From Linnemannia schmuckeri (taxonomy: Eukaryota; Mortierellomycota; Mortierellomycetes; Mortierellales; Mortierellaceae): a stretch of DNA of 64,000 bases. Shown here in pieces: positions 35,360 to 46,479 of this stretch. Positions within the stretch are counted from its first letter, which is position 1. Every line of letters starts with the position of its first letter. The notes under the pieces are model-generated. The model made no database searches. It was given only the letters and a program-made list of their open reading frames with translations, and was not told the origin of the DNA. Both the position numbers and the translations under genes were made by a program. The stretch spans positions 2,542,001 to 2,606,000 of the forward strand of contig JANATG010000007.1 of the NCBI GenBank assembly GCA_029449235.1, in the 5' to 3' direction.

Positions 35360-36182
35360 TCTTGTCAATGAAGTTGGGCGCATTCTTCTTGAACGTACCA
35401 ATGAAGTCGACTAACTGGCATATTCGCCTTGTGATCGCTGGCACGCCTCTGCTATCTAATACGACACTGCACGTCTATGGGATCTTCAAGGTGTCCACGA
35501 CCAAGGCGAAGTCGTCAGTAAAACTCACCAACTGTTTGGGTACTTCAGCTGCCTGGCTTTGTCACCAATCAGTTACTAGTTCGTGCACGGAGTATCTAAG
35601 GGGTTGGTTGGCATTTACGATTCTCGCACTAGACATCCTTGTTATCCTCTGGAAAAAGATATTTTTCGGCCTCTTCCTGACAACATTTGGCTACTCATCA
35701 GATGGCCAGCAATTTGCTTTTGGCACCAGTATTTGGTCGATCTACCTTTAGAATATTCGGTACGATGACTTTAAATTCGAACTGAGAGGACAGTCTGATC
35801 TAATCTACTTTGGAACCCACTCACCCTGTGACAAGTGAATTCTCTCTGCCAGTGGAGACAAAGCGGTCTGGGTTTAACAGTTGTGAGCAGGCGAGGTCAG
35901 CTGTTGGTCATGTGTACCATTGCCAATGGATGTTCTAAAGCCAGTACGAGAGTTTTATGGAATCCGGTGGTCCTCATGGAGTGCGTTACTGGCTGTGCTG
36001 ATGGATTTGTTAGTCTGGTGGATTTAATCGGTAACGACAGGAGAGGACAGTCTGACCATATACTCTGCGGCAATGATATTGGGCGCCTCTGCTTATTAAA
36101 GCTTGCATTCAAGGGCGCAACTAGTCGCAGTCCGATCCACCGCAAGTTGTTGATACAGCGCGGTGCTATAGAAGATTCTTAG
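35360..36182 (+). pseudogene. WD40-repeat protein, C-terminal fragment, decayed
   Basis: Pieces of WD40 blades are readable across frames: LAYSPCDRWH, YDTARLWDLQG, LVGIYDSRT, THSPCDK then a stop, ILSASGDKAVWV, CVTGCADGFVSLVDL, and the tail LAFKGATSRSPIHRKLLIQRGAIEDS. The tail matches the end of a large Mortierella WD40/NACHT-type family, where a similar tail follows the last blade. At least four in-frame stops and a frameshift (near 35830-35950) break it. Only the C-terminal part is present; the N-terminal NTPase-like portion is absent, so the fragment was probably truncated when it arrived. A related fragment on minus lies at 46480-46776. Confidence 0.68.
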
Positions 36183-36564
36183 TGCAATTGTGTTCGAACA
36201 AGTTTTCATTAGCTGACCTCTATGCGATCAGACAAGATGCGAAGTTTTCAAGTCGGTGCCTGCTCAACAAAAGCATATTGACAATCTTGATTATTTTATT
36301 ATTAGTGAGTCTTCTTGTAGTTCCCTTTTGAGATATGATAAAAAAAAAAAAAAGTAAAAGACTAAGGAAAAAAAAAAAAAGACAAGCATCCATTTCCCAT
36401 AAGCGCATTAAGTCTCGAAGAGCGCCACTAAATTTCGCCAACAAAGAGAAGCACGTGATTATTAAGGGCGGCAATAATTTCCTTGAAGGCAGGAAGAGTG
36501 TATGGCAAGGCCTTGAACAGGCAAGCGGGGATTCTTCCTTTTCCAACTCACCACCAAAGAAAAA
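36183..36564. other. Intergenic upstream of eL36
   Basis: No gene. It contains two A-rich runs (about 36340-36353 and 36367-36379). The 5' leader of the ribosomal protein gene must lie within the last 100 to 200 nt. Confidence 0.4.
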
Positions 36565-38087
36565 ATGGCTGTTACCATCCGCAGTGGCATTCGTTCTGGA
36601 CAGAACCACGGACACATCACCACCGTCCGTGAGTTGAAGACTCCCATGTCCTACAAGAAGGGCGTCGTAAGTCACCTCATCATCATCGATGGAACGAGCA
36701 ACGACGGAGGAGGGTATCGATCGATGGATCGATGGACGAGTGGCGGATTTTTGACAGATATATGGTGGATACGATGAGCTGGCGGATTGGGAGGAAACAG
36801 AGTTCGGGATTCGAATCGGCTGTAATCCGCTTTCAACTTGGTATCGACAACGGGAAATCGACAAACAACGGCACTACTCCCATCAACCTTCACCCACCCG
36901 GAAGGAACCATCAACTTCACTGCAACTTGAGGTGTCTGAGGTGGGAAGGACAGAGTACCAACCGCAAGATTAGAATCAGCTGTTGTAGTGATTACAGCGA
37001 CAAACCCAACGTCCCACGATCCAGTCCACACGCACTCCCAACAACGCTCCCGCTACAGGAAGGAACCCAACTGCATAGAATACAGAAGATTCCATGCCGA
37101 ACGTTTGATCCCATGGTCTCGATCGTACTGTCGACACTTATCATCAACTTCAAGACGAGTCTAATCGCAACAAACAGCAGAGCAGATAGTCAGCATCACA
37201 GGAGGAGGCAGGTGGAGAATAAGAAAGGCGTTAGAGAGATCTACAGGGCACCAACGAAAGATCTATGTCAGGAGACAGAAACAGAGATCTAGATCATCAA
37301 AAACTCATCACCTCCACCCAACCTCTTTCACTCTCACTCGAAAACCTACTATAGGCCGGCAAGCGCGTCGTCTTCGTTCGCTCCCTCATCCGTGAGGTCG
37401 CTGGCTTTGCTCCCTACGAGCGCCGCATCATGGAGTTGATCAAGAACTCCAAGGATAAGCGTGCCCGTAAGCTCGCCAAGAAGAGAGTACGTATCTCCTC
37501 ACTTTCCTGGCACCCAGTGATACGGAGATCACACTTTTTCAGGACTTTGCTGATCGACAGGAGATATTTTTTGACAGTTGGAATGACCAGGCGTGTCTTG
37601 TTACTGCAGGATCTTGGCAACTCTCTGATACCGCATGGGGGTGTTTGATAGCTCGGCAATCCATTCCTACTCGACCCGAAAACCATTCCTGTCTCTCAGG
37701 ATGTGAATGTGTGAATTTACGCAAGTTATCTTGCAACAGCGACAAGAGCAAGGGTCATGAACTGCGAGCGGGCTACGTATCTTAGAGCAAGATGGGCGTA
37801 CTAGCTTCAGTGCAAACCCGACTGCATCACGTTTGCATGGAACAGGAAATACTAAACTTCACTACAACCGACTGCCAGACAACTTTGTTTTTTTCAGGAC
37901 ACGCCCCAGGGAACACACAGGACACGAACTCTCTTCACCTTGTCTCAGTACAACTTTACGCACGACTGACCAAATTCCTTTTTGTCCTTCCCTCCTTTTA
38001 ACCAACCAGCTCGGAACCTTCCTCCGCGCCAAGAAGAAGGTCGAGGAGATGACCTCCGTCATCGCCGAGTCCCGTCGTGCCCACTAA
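36565..38087 (+). CDS. RPL36: Large-subunit ribosomal protein eL36
   Basis: Structural protein of the cytosolic 60S ribosomal subunit. Exons: 36565-36666, 37355-37486 and 38010-38087, giving 103 residues, the normal size. The protein starts MAVTIRSGIRSGQNHGH, has REVAGFAPYERRIMELIKNS, typical of eL36, and ends EEMTSVIAESRRAH. Junctions GTC|GCC and AGA|CTC keep frame. Introns of 688 and 523 nt are by far the longest relative to coding length among the genes here; long introns in ribosomal protein genes often carry regulatory or snoRNA sequences, but I saw none. AATAAA at 38125-38130 is a candidate polyadenylation signal, 38 nt after the stop. Confidence 0.96.
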
Positions 38088-39108
38088 ATTGTTTTCTCGT
38101 AAGAGAAGCAATTCTGTACCACAAAATAAAAGATATAACACGACTCTTGTTTTGTTGCCATTTTTCCACTATCATTTTCTTGAATGCTTCGTGAGTGGAA
38201 TTGCTCTTTTTTGTTGAAGTTCAGTGGTTGACAGTGGTTGAAAGAAAGAACATGGAGGGAAGAGCGCAGGTTTATAACTTAACAGCGGTCGCAATTGCCT
38301 ATGACGTCTGGTCTTCCGTTGGTCCAAGCCCTAAGCTGGTCCGTCCTTGTCGTTTCCCCGGACTAACGAATTTCTACATTAGCCAGGGCGTTCTTATGGG
38401 CAATTCGCTGGAAAATATCTTATCCAGCGCTGCTAATAAGAGGCGTTCTTCATATCCACTTTGTCTACCAACAAAACTGCATTTCTTATCTCCATTCTTT
38501 CACCTGCCTCTCTTTCACATCCTGCGCCATCTCTGTTGACGTCGTCGGAATGGATACTGACCCAATTGCCTGTTGCTCATATGTGTTTTGCGTTTCGTGG
38601 ATGGTCGTTGTAATCGAATTTGGCCTAAAAGGGGGTTTTGTTCATTGTGCCCGGAAGCTATTCACCCGATTTGGTAGCAGTGCACAGTTACAAACATGCG
38701 ACGAGAGAGGGAGGTAAAAGGAGGAATAAACGGGGTCAGCTGGATATTTTTGAGTCTGGAGAGAGTGGATACTGTGATGAGGATAAGACCGGACGAGGAA
38801 AGAAGGATGAATGTAGCCGCAAGGTGGAGGTGAAATGGCTCAACTTCATCCGAGACCAGACGTTGTAATCGTATGCATTTTGCATTTTACTATGTCGTGA
38901 TGATGATGACGACCAGTTCCATTTGTTATCTTCCTTATATAAGTGGACGCTCGTCCCTCCTCTTAGCCCTCAAACACATACACATCTTTTTTACCTCTCC
39001 ACTCTTTTAACGACACTCATCCTCCCCATTCTACTCCCCACTACTCCTACTCCCATTCCCTTCCCCTCTCCTTTCTTTCTCAATCCTACTCAAACTACTC
39101 TACCAAAA
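38088..39108. other. Intergenic eL36 to MIR1
   Basis: About 1 kb. Two open frames (38195-38539 and 38638-38868) show no recognisable domain and no codon or compositional support, so they are not called. A CT-rich leader covers about 38930-39108 next to the carrier gene. Confidence 0.4.
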
Positions 39109-40541
39109 ATGGCGGCGACATACAAGACACAGACACAGACACAGACACAGACACAGACTCAACAGGCAGCCGTTGCTCCCACTGGGGTTTCTCTCTACGC
39201 ACGATTCGCGCTCGCCGGTGCTATCTCCTGTGGCACCACCCACGGTTCCCTCACTCCCGTTGGTATGCACCTTCCACCTTCCACTCCCTTCTGCCCTTTT
39301 TATATTTTCTTTTCCAATAATCTTTTCACTGATATTAAGGTTCTTGAATCTTACTCCTACATTGTTCAAATGTTTTTCAACTGAATGTTGTTGACTGATA
39401 GATGTTGTTAAGACCCGTATGCAACTCGACTCTGTCACCTACAACAAGGTACCGTTTCTTGGCCAGCAATCCATGCAAAAAACACACAGCATGGGCAAAA
39501 TAGCTAGACTATGTTCATGATATCATTTTCTTTCCTCCTGCGCAAACTCGACTACTGCAGTACACTAATTCTTACCATTCCAAACAATTCGCTCACACAT
39601 AATCCCTCCTCCTCCCTCTCCCCCCCAATAGGGCATGATGGGCTCTTTCAAACAAGTCATCAGGAACGAAGGAGCGGGTGCGCTCCTGACAGGATTCGGA
39701 CCCACATTCATCGGTTACTTCCTTCAAGGCGCCTTCAAATTTGGAGGTTACGAGTTCTGGAAAAAGACTATCATTGACCAAATTGGTGAAGAACGCGCGA
39801 TCGAGAACCGAATTGGCGTTTATATGGTCGCTTCGGGCATTGCAGAGTTTATCGCGGATATTGCGCTCTGCCCTCTGGAAGCCACTAGAATCCGATTGGT
39901 GTCGCAGCCGACGTTCGCGAAGGGGTTGGTGTCCGGATTTAACAGGATCCGGGCAGAGGAAGGCGTTGCGAGAGGGTTCTATTCGGGCTTTACTCCAATC
40001 GTGTTCAAGCAAGTACCCTATACAGTTGCAAAGTTTGTGGTCTTTGAGCGAGCAAGCGAGTCGATTATGAAGAAGTTGGGTGGGGACCATGATTCGTTAT
40101 CGGAGAGGACTTTGACAGGTGTTCATCTCACCTCAGGTCTGATTGCCGGTTTTGCGGCTGCTGTGATCTCCCAGCCGGCGGATACATTGTTGTCAAAGAT
40201 TAATAAGACTTCGGGCGAAGGACCAGTCATGGCAAGATTGGCTGGGTTGGCAAAAGAGCTTGGATTCAGAGGACTCTTCCTGGGACTTGGACCTCGTATT
40301 GTCATGGTAAGCTTGGATCTTCCTTTCTTTACTTGGTTTGTTATGTGATACAAGCATGTGGGGGTGGGGGGTGTACAATGACATTACGGACCAGAAGCTA
40401 ATGCCTTTTTATCTTATTTGTTTGTTTGTTTGTGTTGAATAGGTTGGTGCTCTCACTTCTTTGCAGTTTGGTATCTATGGCGAGTTGAGGAGAGTCTTTG
40501 GTGCCGGCGAGGGTGTAGTCATCATGAAGAAGGCCGACTAA
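39109..40541 (+). CDS. MIR1: Mitochondrial phosphate carrier
   Basis: Imports phosphate with protons into the mitochondrial matrix for ATP synthesis; inner-membrane protein of the SLC25 family. Exons: 39109-39262, 39402-39448, 39632-40306 and 40443-40541, giving 324 residues. The three repeats carry the carrier signatures PVDVVKTRMQ, PLEATRIRLVSQP and PADTLLSKINK. Segments FALAGAISCGTTHGSLTPVD, GALLTGFGPT, SGFTPIVFKQVPY and LTSLQFGIYG match the MIR1/SLC25A3 type closely, more than PIC2. The N-terminus has six consecutive Gln-Thr pairs encoded by a CAGACA microsatellite (about 39127-39160), unusual in this family. The first intron splits the first signature (V|D). Confidence 0.96.
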
Positions 40542-41074
40542 GATTTTGCCATGTTTCTTCAGTGCTACTTTCCCTTCACCCTCCCGCCCCCCTTTCTTCT
40601 TCCCCTCACTATTCACCCCTTCCTTTGTAGAATCTCACCCTCTTTCTCTTTAGTCCACTTGGACATGTATAGACCTAAACAATACTTTTATGAATACACA
40701 ACATACACACCAACCCCTGCATTTGACAGAAAAAAAAATTGTGTGCTTCACCGGCGCAATTGCCCTTTTCTTTGTTTGTTTTTCTGTGTACTCGCATGCA
40801 ATGAGCACCATCAGGGTGTGTGCTTCCAACGGTGCACAGAGCCAGGAACATACTGGTGTTTTCTTCAATTGGTCAAAGTACAGATGCATATACACAGGAA
40901 CTGCAATTTAGTATGAAAGAGATGAGAGACGCTGTGTTTACTAGAGAAAACAGGGTATGAAGTGTATATAGGTGTGTGCTGTGTCGTGTGTGAGCGAGTG
41001 GATGGAGTGCAATTGCGGGGTTGGGTGGGGGAGGGGGGGGGGGGGGGGGAGATTGAAAAACAAAGTATCCGAGT
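40542..41074. other. Convergent intergenic MIR1 / proton channel
   Basis: Lies between the 3' ends of two convergent genes. It contains a G-tract (about 41029-41050, almost uninterrupted G) just downstream of the proton-channel stop. No gene seen. Confidence 0.5.
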
Positions 41075-41692
41075 CTAGACTTGGTCGGCAGTGTTGGCAC
41101 GAAGACGCTGGACTTCACTCTGAGACTCCTTCAACTCATTCTCCAGCACCTTAATCCTCTGCTCCAACGCGGTAACAGTCGCCTGGTTATGCTCCACTGT
41201 CTCAATGGCAACCGTCCCCGTCAACTTGATAATTCTCCACAACCGGAAGATAATCAACAGTGCTCCCAACTCCTGCTCCGCACCCTTGAGGAAGACTTCC
41301 AACAAGAACGAGATGATAATAATCATCGCATCCGCCAAATGCAAGACCCCGTGTGGGTTACCCGTCCAAAAGTAACCCAACCCGAAAGCATAGACCTTGA
41401 GGATAATTTCGAGGACGAAGAAGGAGACAATAGCGAGGGAGGTGTGGGCCAGGAGTTCCAAGAACCATTGAGCTTCCTTGGTGTCGTCGAGGCGAAGGAG
41501 CGAGGCGGCGATTTGGAGGATGACGAGGGCGACGTCGATGGCGGTGAGGGTTAGGATGAGGATGTGGGCTTTCTTGGACTCGAGGATCTCACCAATCTGG
41601 TGGCGGGAAGATGATGTACCCTCTTCCGAGTGGGCATTGACGGTGGTGTCCTGGTCGTCGGTTGGGATTGCGCCATAGGATGATTGCGACAT
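41075..41692 (-). CDS. Voltage-gated proton channel (Hv1-like)
   Basis: A single voltage-sensor-domain protein that conducts protons across the membrane when depolarised. Intronless, 205 residues. Four hydrophobic helices: S1 with LTAIDVALVILQIAA (acidic Asp of the selectivity position), S2 with FFVLEIILKVYAFG, S3 with HLADAMIIIISFLLEVFL, and S4 with LIIFRLWRIIKL. The S4 charges read R, R, K, where animal Hv1 has three arginines. A C-terminal coiled coil follows (ALEQRIKVLENELKESQSEVQRL), as in Hv1 dimers. The hydrophilic N-terminal tail has about 45 residues. No pore domain is present, which rules out ordinary Kv, Nav or Cav channels; a voltage-sensing phosphatase is excluded by size. Start chosen as the only ATG before the N-tail, with a CT-rich leader on minus upstream. 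Confidence 0.9.
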   Translation of the reverse strand: MSQSSYGAIPTDDQDTTVNAHSEEGTSSSRHQIGEILESKKAHILILTLTAIDVALVILQIAASLLRLDDTKEAQWFLELLAHTSLAIVSFFVLEIILKVYAFGLGYFWTGNPHGVLHLADAMIIIISFLLEVFLKGAEQELGALLIIFRLWRIIKLTGTVAIETVEHNQATVTALEQRIKVLENELKESQSEVQRLRANTADQV

Positions 41693-42388
41693 GTTGATGT
41701 TGGAGGAAAGAGTAGTGGAGAGGGTGATGGGAAAGAGGAGACAGAGGAAAAAGAGAAGAAGAGGAGAGAAAGGAAAAAATAGGTGCCGTTGGAGGTTTGC
41801 CTACTGACAGAAACAAGGTGCTCACAGCCTGTTGTCTTTCCTTTTCCCGCCTTCCCGTTCAGTCGGTGTTGATTATGTCAATTTGAGCACAGGATGGTGC
41901 CTGAGCGCATTTCCTTCTCTTCCTTGAGTAAACCATGCGGCCTGTATTCAACCTGTTGGCGTAAAGAAAAAAAAAGAAAAAGTCGGCTCGTTTCAATTGC
42001 CTCACCTACGTCCTTTGAAGCAAGTTCATACTGGAAACCAGGGAAATGAATGATAGAGTCCATGGAAGCAAGAGTATCTCCATTGTACCTTCCTTTCCGT
42101 CAATCCTTTTCTACCGAAATTTAGACAAAAAAGTGTGAGAGGTAGAAACGCAGTCACTTTTGGTGACTGCCATCCGAACATAACAACATTTTCTTTTTTT
42201 TTTTTTTTTTCCTTTGACGGTTGAGGCACTTGGCGCACTTTGACACTCCTTTGCATCAGACAACGGACAACAACAACACCGACTGCATTAACCCATCAAC
42301 CAGGACACAGGACACACAACTACTACCAAGAAGCACATCCACCTCAAACACAGTTACAGCCAACTTACATCAACACAGCACAGTCAGC
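41693..42388. promoter_or_regulatory. Divergent promoter region, proton channel and FCF1
   Basis: A 696-nt gap between two divergent start codons. Next to 41692 is a pyrimidine-rich minus-strand leader. Near the FCF1 side, CA-rich sequence (about 42260-42388) precedes the ATG, with a T-run at about 42189-42210. No TATA box identified. Confidence 0.4.
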
Positions 42389-43288
42389 ATGGTATGTTTC
42401 AATAACCGCCCACTGCATCAACCTACATACCTTGAAGCGGTGAAAGGCTTTGTGCCTGAGCGACAACCATCAGCTCTGCACACTTGACTCGACTCAACTT
42501 CAACCCGATACTAACAACAATATCACCATCCGCACTCCCTCTTCATTATATATACCAAATGACAAATAGGGAAAGACAAAGACGACAAAGAAGTTCGCGC
42601 TGGTCAAGCGCATGATCAACCCCAACGACGCCCGTCTCAAGGTTAACCAGGAGAAGCTCAAGAAGAAGGAGGAAGAGAAGGAAAAGAAGGCTGTCCGTCA
42701 CATGTAAGCCTTACACACAGGATTTTCAGGGACTCAATCTTTTGTTAGTGGGCAACAAACAAGGAAATCAGGAAGATATACACCAGAAATTAACACCACT
42801 TGCCTCCTTTTTCCACCCCCTTCAACCAATGTAGCCCCCAGGTTGCATCGTCAATGTTCTTCAACTACAACTCCGCCCTTGGCCCTCCATACCGGATCCT
42901 CGTCGATACAAACTTCATCAACTTCTCTATCCAGAACAAGATCGAGCTCGTCAAGGGCATGATGGACTGTCTCTACGCAAAATCAATCCCCTGCATCACT
43001 GACTGTGTCATGGCCGAACTCGAGAAACTCGGACCCAAATTCAAGGTCGCCCTCCGTGTCGCCCGTGATCCCCGGTTTGAGCGTCTCCCCTGCACACACA
43101 AGGGTACCTATGCAGATGACTGTCTAGTCGAACGTGTGATGCAACACAAGTGTTATATTGTTGCGACGTGCGATCGCGATTTGAAGAGGAGGATAAGAAA
43201 GATCCCTGGTATCCCGATCATGTATCTTTCTCAAAGGAAGTATACGATTGAGAGACTCCCAGAAGCTTACGGTGCACCCACCAACTAA
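42389..43288 (+). CDS. FCF1: rRNA-processing PIN-domain protein FCF1/UTP24
   Basis: Endonuclease-like subunit of the nucleolar small-subunit processome, needed for early 18S rRNA maturation. Exons: 42389-42391, 42570-42703 and 42835-43288, giving 196 residues (human FCF1 has 198). The first coding exon is only the ATG, followed immediately by GTATGT; exon 2 gives GKTKTTKKFALVKRMINPND, the expected FCF1 N-terminus. PIN-domain acidic positions are visible in LVDTNFINFS, DCVMAELEKLG, TYADDCL and ATCDRDLKRR. The C-terminus ends ERLPEAYGAPTN. No alternative in-frame ATG yields the conserved N-terminus, so the split start is well supported. It shares a divergent promoter region with the proton-channel gene. 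Confidence 0.95.
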
Positions 43289-43559
43289 TTATCTTTACAC
43301 ACTCACTTACGCACACCCCTTTTTTCGACCAACCTCTCTCACTTTCTTGCATCTTTCCCTCCGTTTTCATTCATCATATCAAATAAAAAGACCCTTCTCT
43401 TTTGCTGAAGCGAAAAAATTACGTCCGCACTTTTTTCGATTCTCTATCTACCTTTGAACTTCATATTCTTGCTTTCGCAGAAGCAAAAAGGTATAAAATC
43501 TCTGCGCGAAATGAAGCTATTACTGCAATACAAAGAGCATATGTAAAGGCTTGAAGCTA

Positions 43560-46089
43560 TTACTGCGGCGGGTGAGAAAGAACATACACAACACTGGTTT
43601 CGCCACCTGCAGTGCTGGCAAAATGAATCTTGGCATGAAGTCTCTCCTCGCTTGCGTCCTCCGAAACGAGAACAAGACCAAGCTCCTCTGCCTCGTCATC
43701 CGAAGGTCGTTCGAGATCAATGGTCGCCGTCTTGAATTGGCGGCTGGACATGGCCTTGCTCACTATGATCAATCCAAACAAGGTGATCTCGTCCCAGTCG
43801 ATCATTCTCAGTGTCTCAAGGTTCGGGAACATCTTGGGGCAGGGACTTCATAAATGTTGCGTCGCTCATGCTCCACTGTCCCTCCATCCTCAGCTCTTTC
43901 AACATAAACAGCTCAATCCTCTCGTCTTTCGACTCATCAGCATCGTTGTCGTGATCGTGGTGGAAAGAGTAAATCCTCGGAGCAAAGAAATACTTCTTGG
44001 TGATGACTCAAGAGAGTGGGTCCTCCTCCATAAGCATCAACAGCTCCAGTTCCTCCAGTCGCAGACATCCTTGAAGCATCTTGAACTAGAAATGATAGGC
44101 AAACTCAGATGTTAGGCGGAGCCTTCGCAGCACTGGTATGTACCAGTCCCATTCCCAGGACGGTCAAAGGCGTGGAGGTAAGTCCTGGATCACAGTGTCG
44201 TCCGACAAAGCCTGCTCCTCAATCCCGAAAGATCTGTCCAGTTCTTCGTGCGACGGGATGTAGCAGCCATCATTGTCGTCATAACACGTCTCAATCGTCA
44301 GGGTGTCAAGCTCTGGAGTCGAGTAGAGAGTGTCGGGATGAAAGGTGAGTGCACTCCAGCCACAGAGAACTAGAAGCATCAGACCTTCGAGAGATGTCGC
44401 AGGGTTGGTTTCGATCTCCTCACAGTTGTAATATCTGGTTTCGTCAGACAGAACAGTGATGAGATTTGGGCAAAGTGAAAAGAAATTCTGGTCAACCTCC
44501 AGTCGATACTCGCCTAATTGGATATCGAGGAACGCAAGGAACGGCAGGCACACTCGTCCTCCTCCAATACGAAGAGGCTCGTCGATCCCGAGCCAGGCGG
44601 TGATCCTGAGCTCCATCAAAGTCCGACTGAATGCGAAGATAATGTCGTCGAGTTGTGCCGCCAAGAGCTCATTCTCCTCGTTGATTTCGACTCTCTCCAG
44701 AGGGACGAGCTCATATCACCTATAATCTTCCGCTGCACTTGCATCGTGTCCATCATTGTGACTTCTGACCTCATTGTTGCGAAGAGCATTAAGGCTTTTT
44801 TTTCTCCTACACGGCCCACTTGAACGCGTTTGTGCCTGGAGAATAAAGCCTCAGTCGTTCCAGAGACCGACATCGCTGAAGGAGAAGACCAAGGTCGAAG
44901 AGCGTGACAAACCAGGACTGAGGTGGGGTGTCATTGTGCAGCTTCTTGACAAAGCACAAATCGACAGCAGACAAAGAATGAGCTGCGAACTGGCCCCAGT
45001 TGAGCTTGGTCAAGTACTCTGGTCTCTCAAGTGGTTTCAGCAGTTGATAGAGTTCTGTTTGTACCGCTTGGGGACAAGTCTGGATAGCGTTGTGCCACAT
45101 GCCGCTGTCCTTCGTGCTGACCCTGTGCAGACGACCTGGGAAGAGCCGCAGATGCTCCTTGACAAACTCCAAAATGAGTCTTAAGTGTACTTTAATGACG
45201 CAATAAGCTCGTTCGACGCTGACCACTCGCTGTTAAAAGGCTCGTCCAGCATGATCATGATATAATCCAATCTGTGAAGGTGATGGATGGATCCTAAGTA
45301 CCGCTGGATGTCGGAGAGTGGGATGGTGATTGACTGCAGCTGCTTCATGACAGACTCGGCGAGAGACCAGGATGTTTCTCTGAAGAGATCGAGTTGATGG
45401 CACCGTTGAAGGGAGTCATTTTTGGTCTCGAACGTTGCGATATATTCCTCAGAGATCTAGCCCAAACGACACCACTGTAGAAAGTCCTGGCCGTGGAGGA
45501 GCTCTTCCTCCTCTGTTATATATGGCCAAGCTTCATGACGAACGATAGACCATACCTCCAAGTGCAAACGGCGAACATGGAGGTGATAATTGAAGAGTGG
45601 CATGCTTGCCGAAACTTGGGTTGCTTTGGTAGTTAAGGTTTGCGTCGAGCTTGTTGTTGCAGTGCAAGCCATTTTGGCTGAGAAAGTCGCGGCAGTGGTG
45701 GATGTTGCATTGTGAGTTATGTTAGTAGAAAAGGCTTGAATCGAGCTGGTTGTTATTGCCATGGGAGTAGTGAGGGCAGTGTTAGTGTCAGCGCTGCTAC
45801 TCGGGCCAGATTCCAGTGCAAGAGAGAATACAGTAGGCAGACTGGCAGGTGAAATGCAGCGCAGAAGAGTGTGTGTGAGGATGGAACCAGTCCTTGCAGG
45901 CCACGAGAAGTCTCCTCGACCAGCAACCAGCATGTATGGGTCGGAGTAGAGAACTTGAAGAGTCATCGCGGCGATGCGTTTATTGAGGCATAGTAGCTTG
46001 AAAAGTTCAGCAGCAGGATTCCACTCGTGGATCAGGTTGAGTATGACGAGATGGAGGCATTCCATTGGGAGATGCGAAGGTCGGTCCAT
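43560..46089 (-). pseudogene. F-box/leucine-rich family member 3, decayed
   Basis: Starts MDRPSHLPMECLHLVILNLI at 46089, a clear F-box N-terminus, and runs openly to a stop near 45457. Then pieces in changing frames: SITIPLSDIQRYLGSIHHL (about 45300), LRLILEFVKEHLRLFPGRLH (about 45130-45190), LLQRCRSLERLRLYSPG, then LDDIIFAFSRTLMELRI (about 44600), CGWSALTFHPDTLYST (about 44330-44375), a WEWDW segment (about 44150), and FPNLETLRMIDWDEITLFGL near 43800. Stops and frameshifts occur at least near 45457, 44810, 44670, 44160 and 43850. The N-terminal half has an extra Thr/Ser/Ala-rich segment (about 45620-45790). Order and motifs equal the intact members, so it was once a full gene. Confidence 0.82.
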
Positions 46090-46479
46090 TGTGGATTGTG
46101 AATCAGTAATTGGATGCAGATGGAGACGATGTGGAATGAGGAGAAGAGAGTGGTTTTTTTTTGTTGTGATAGCGAGGAAGACCAAAGAGAGAATGAAAGG
46201 GAAGCGGGAGAGTGGAAAGAAAAGAAAAGACAAAGAACTAACAGTAAAGGCAGAAAGCGTGATCACCATGTGAACTTCTCTGTGCAAAGATTCATGAAAC
46301 ATCACAAAGATAGCAGCCAATTTCGACGCCACCAAAATTACGTACAAAAGATCCACAAAAAAATAAATAATTGCGTGCATTGTTTCCTTTTACACTTTCA
46401 TGCATCGTCGAATGTCAGTTTCAGTGCTCTAGGTCTTCCAATTATTCTTTAAAAATAAGTGTCAGTATGGCTATTCCCC

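Noticed and set aside
36667..38009. snoRNAs in eL36 introns
   Set aside because: I looked for RUGAUGA...CUGA and ACA boxes by eye and found no convincing pair; only an ATGATG-like run without a partner.
38195..38868. Two open frames between eL36 and MIR1
   Set aside because: No recognisable domain, no exon structure and no compositional support.
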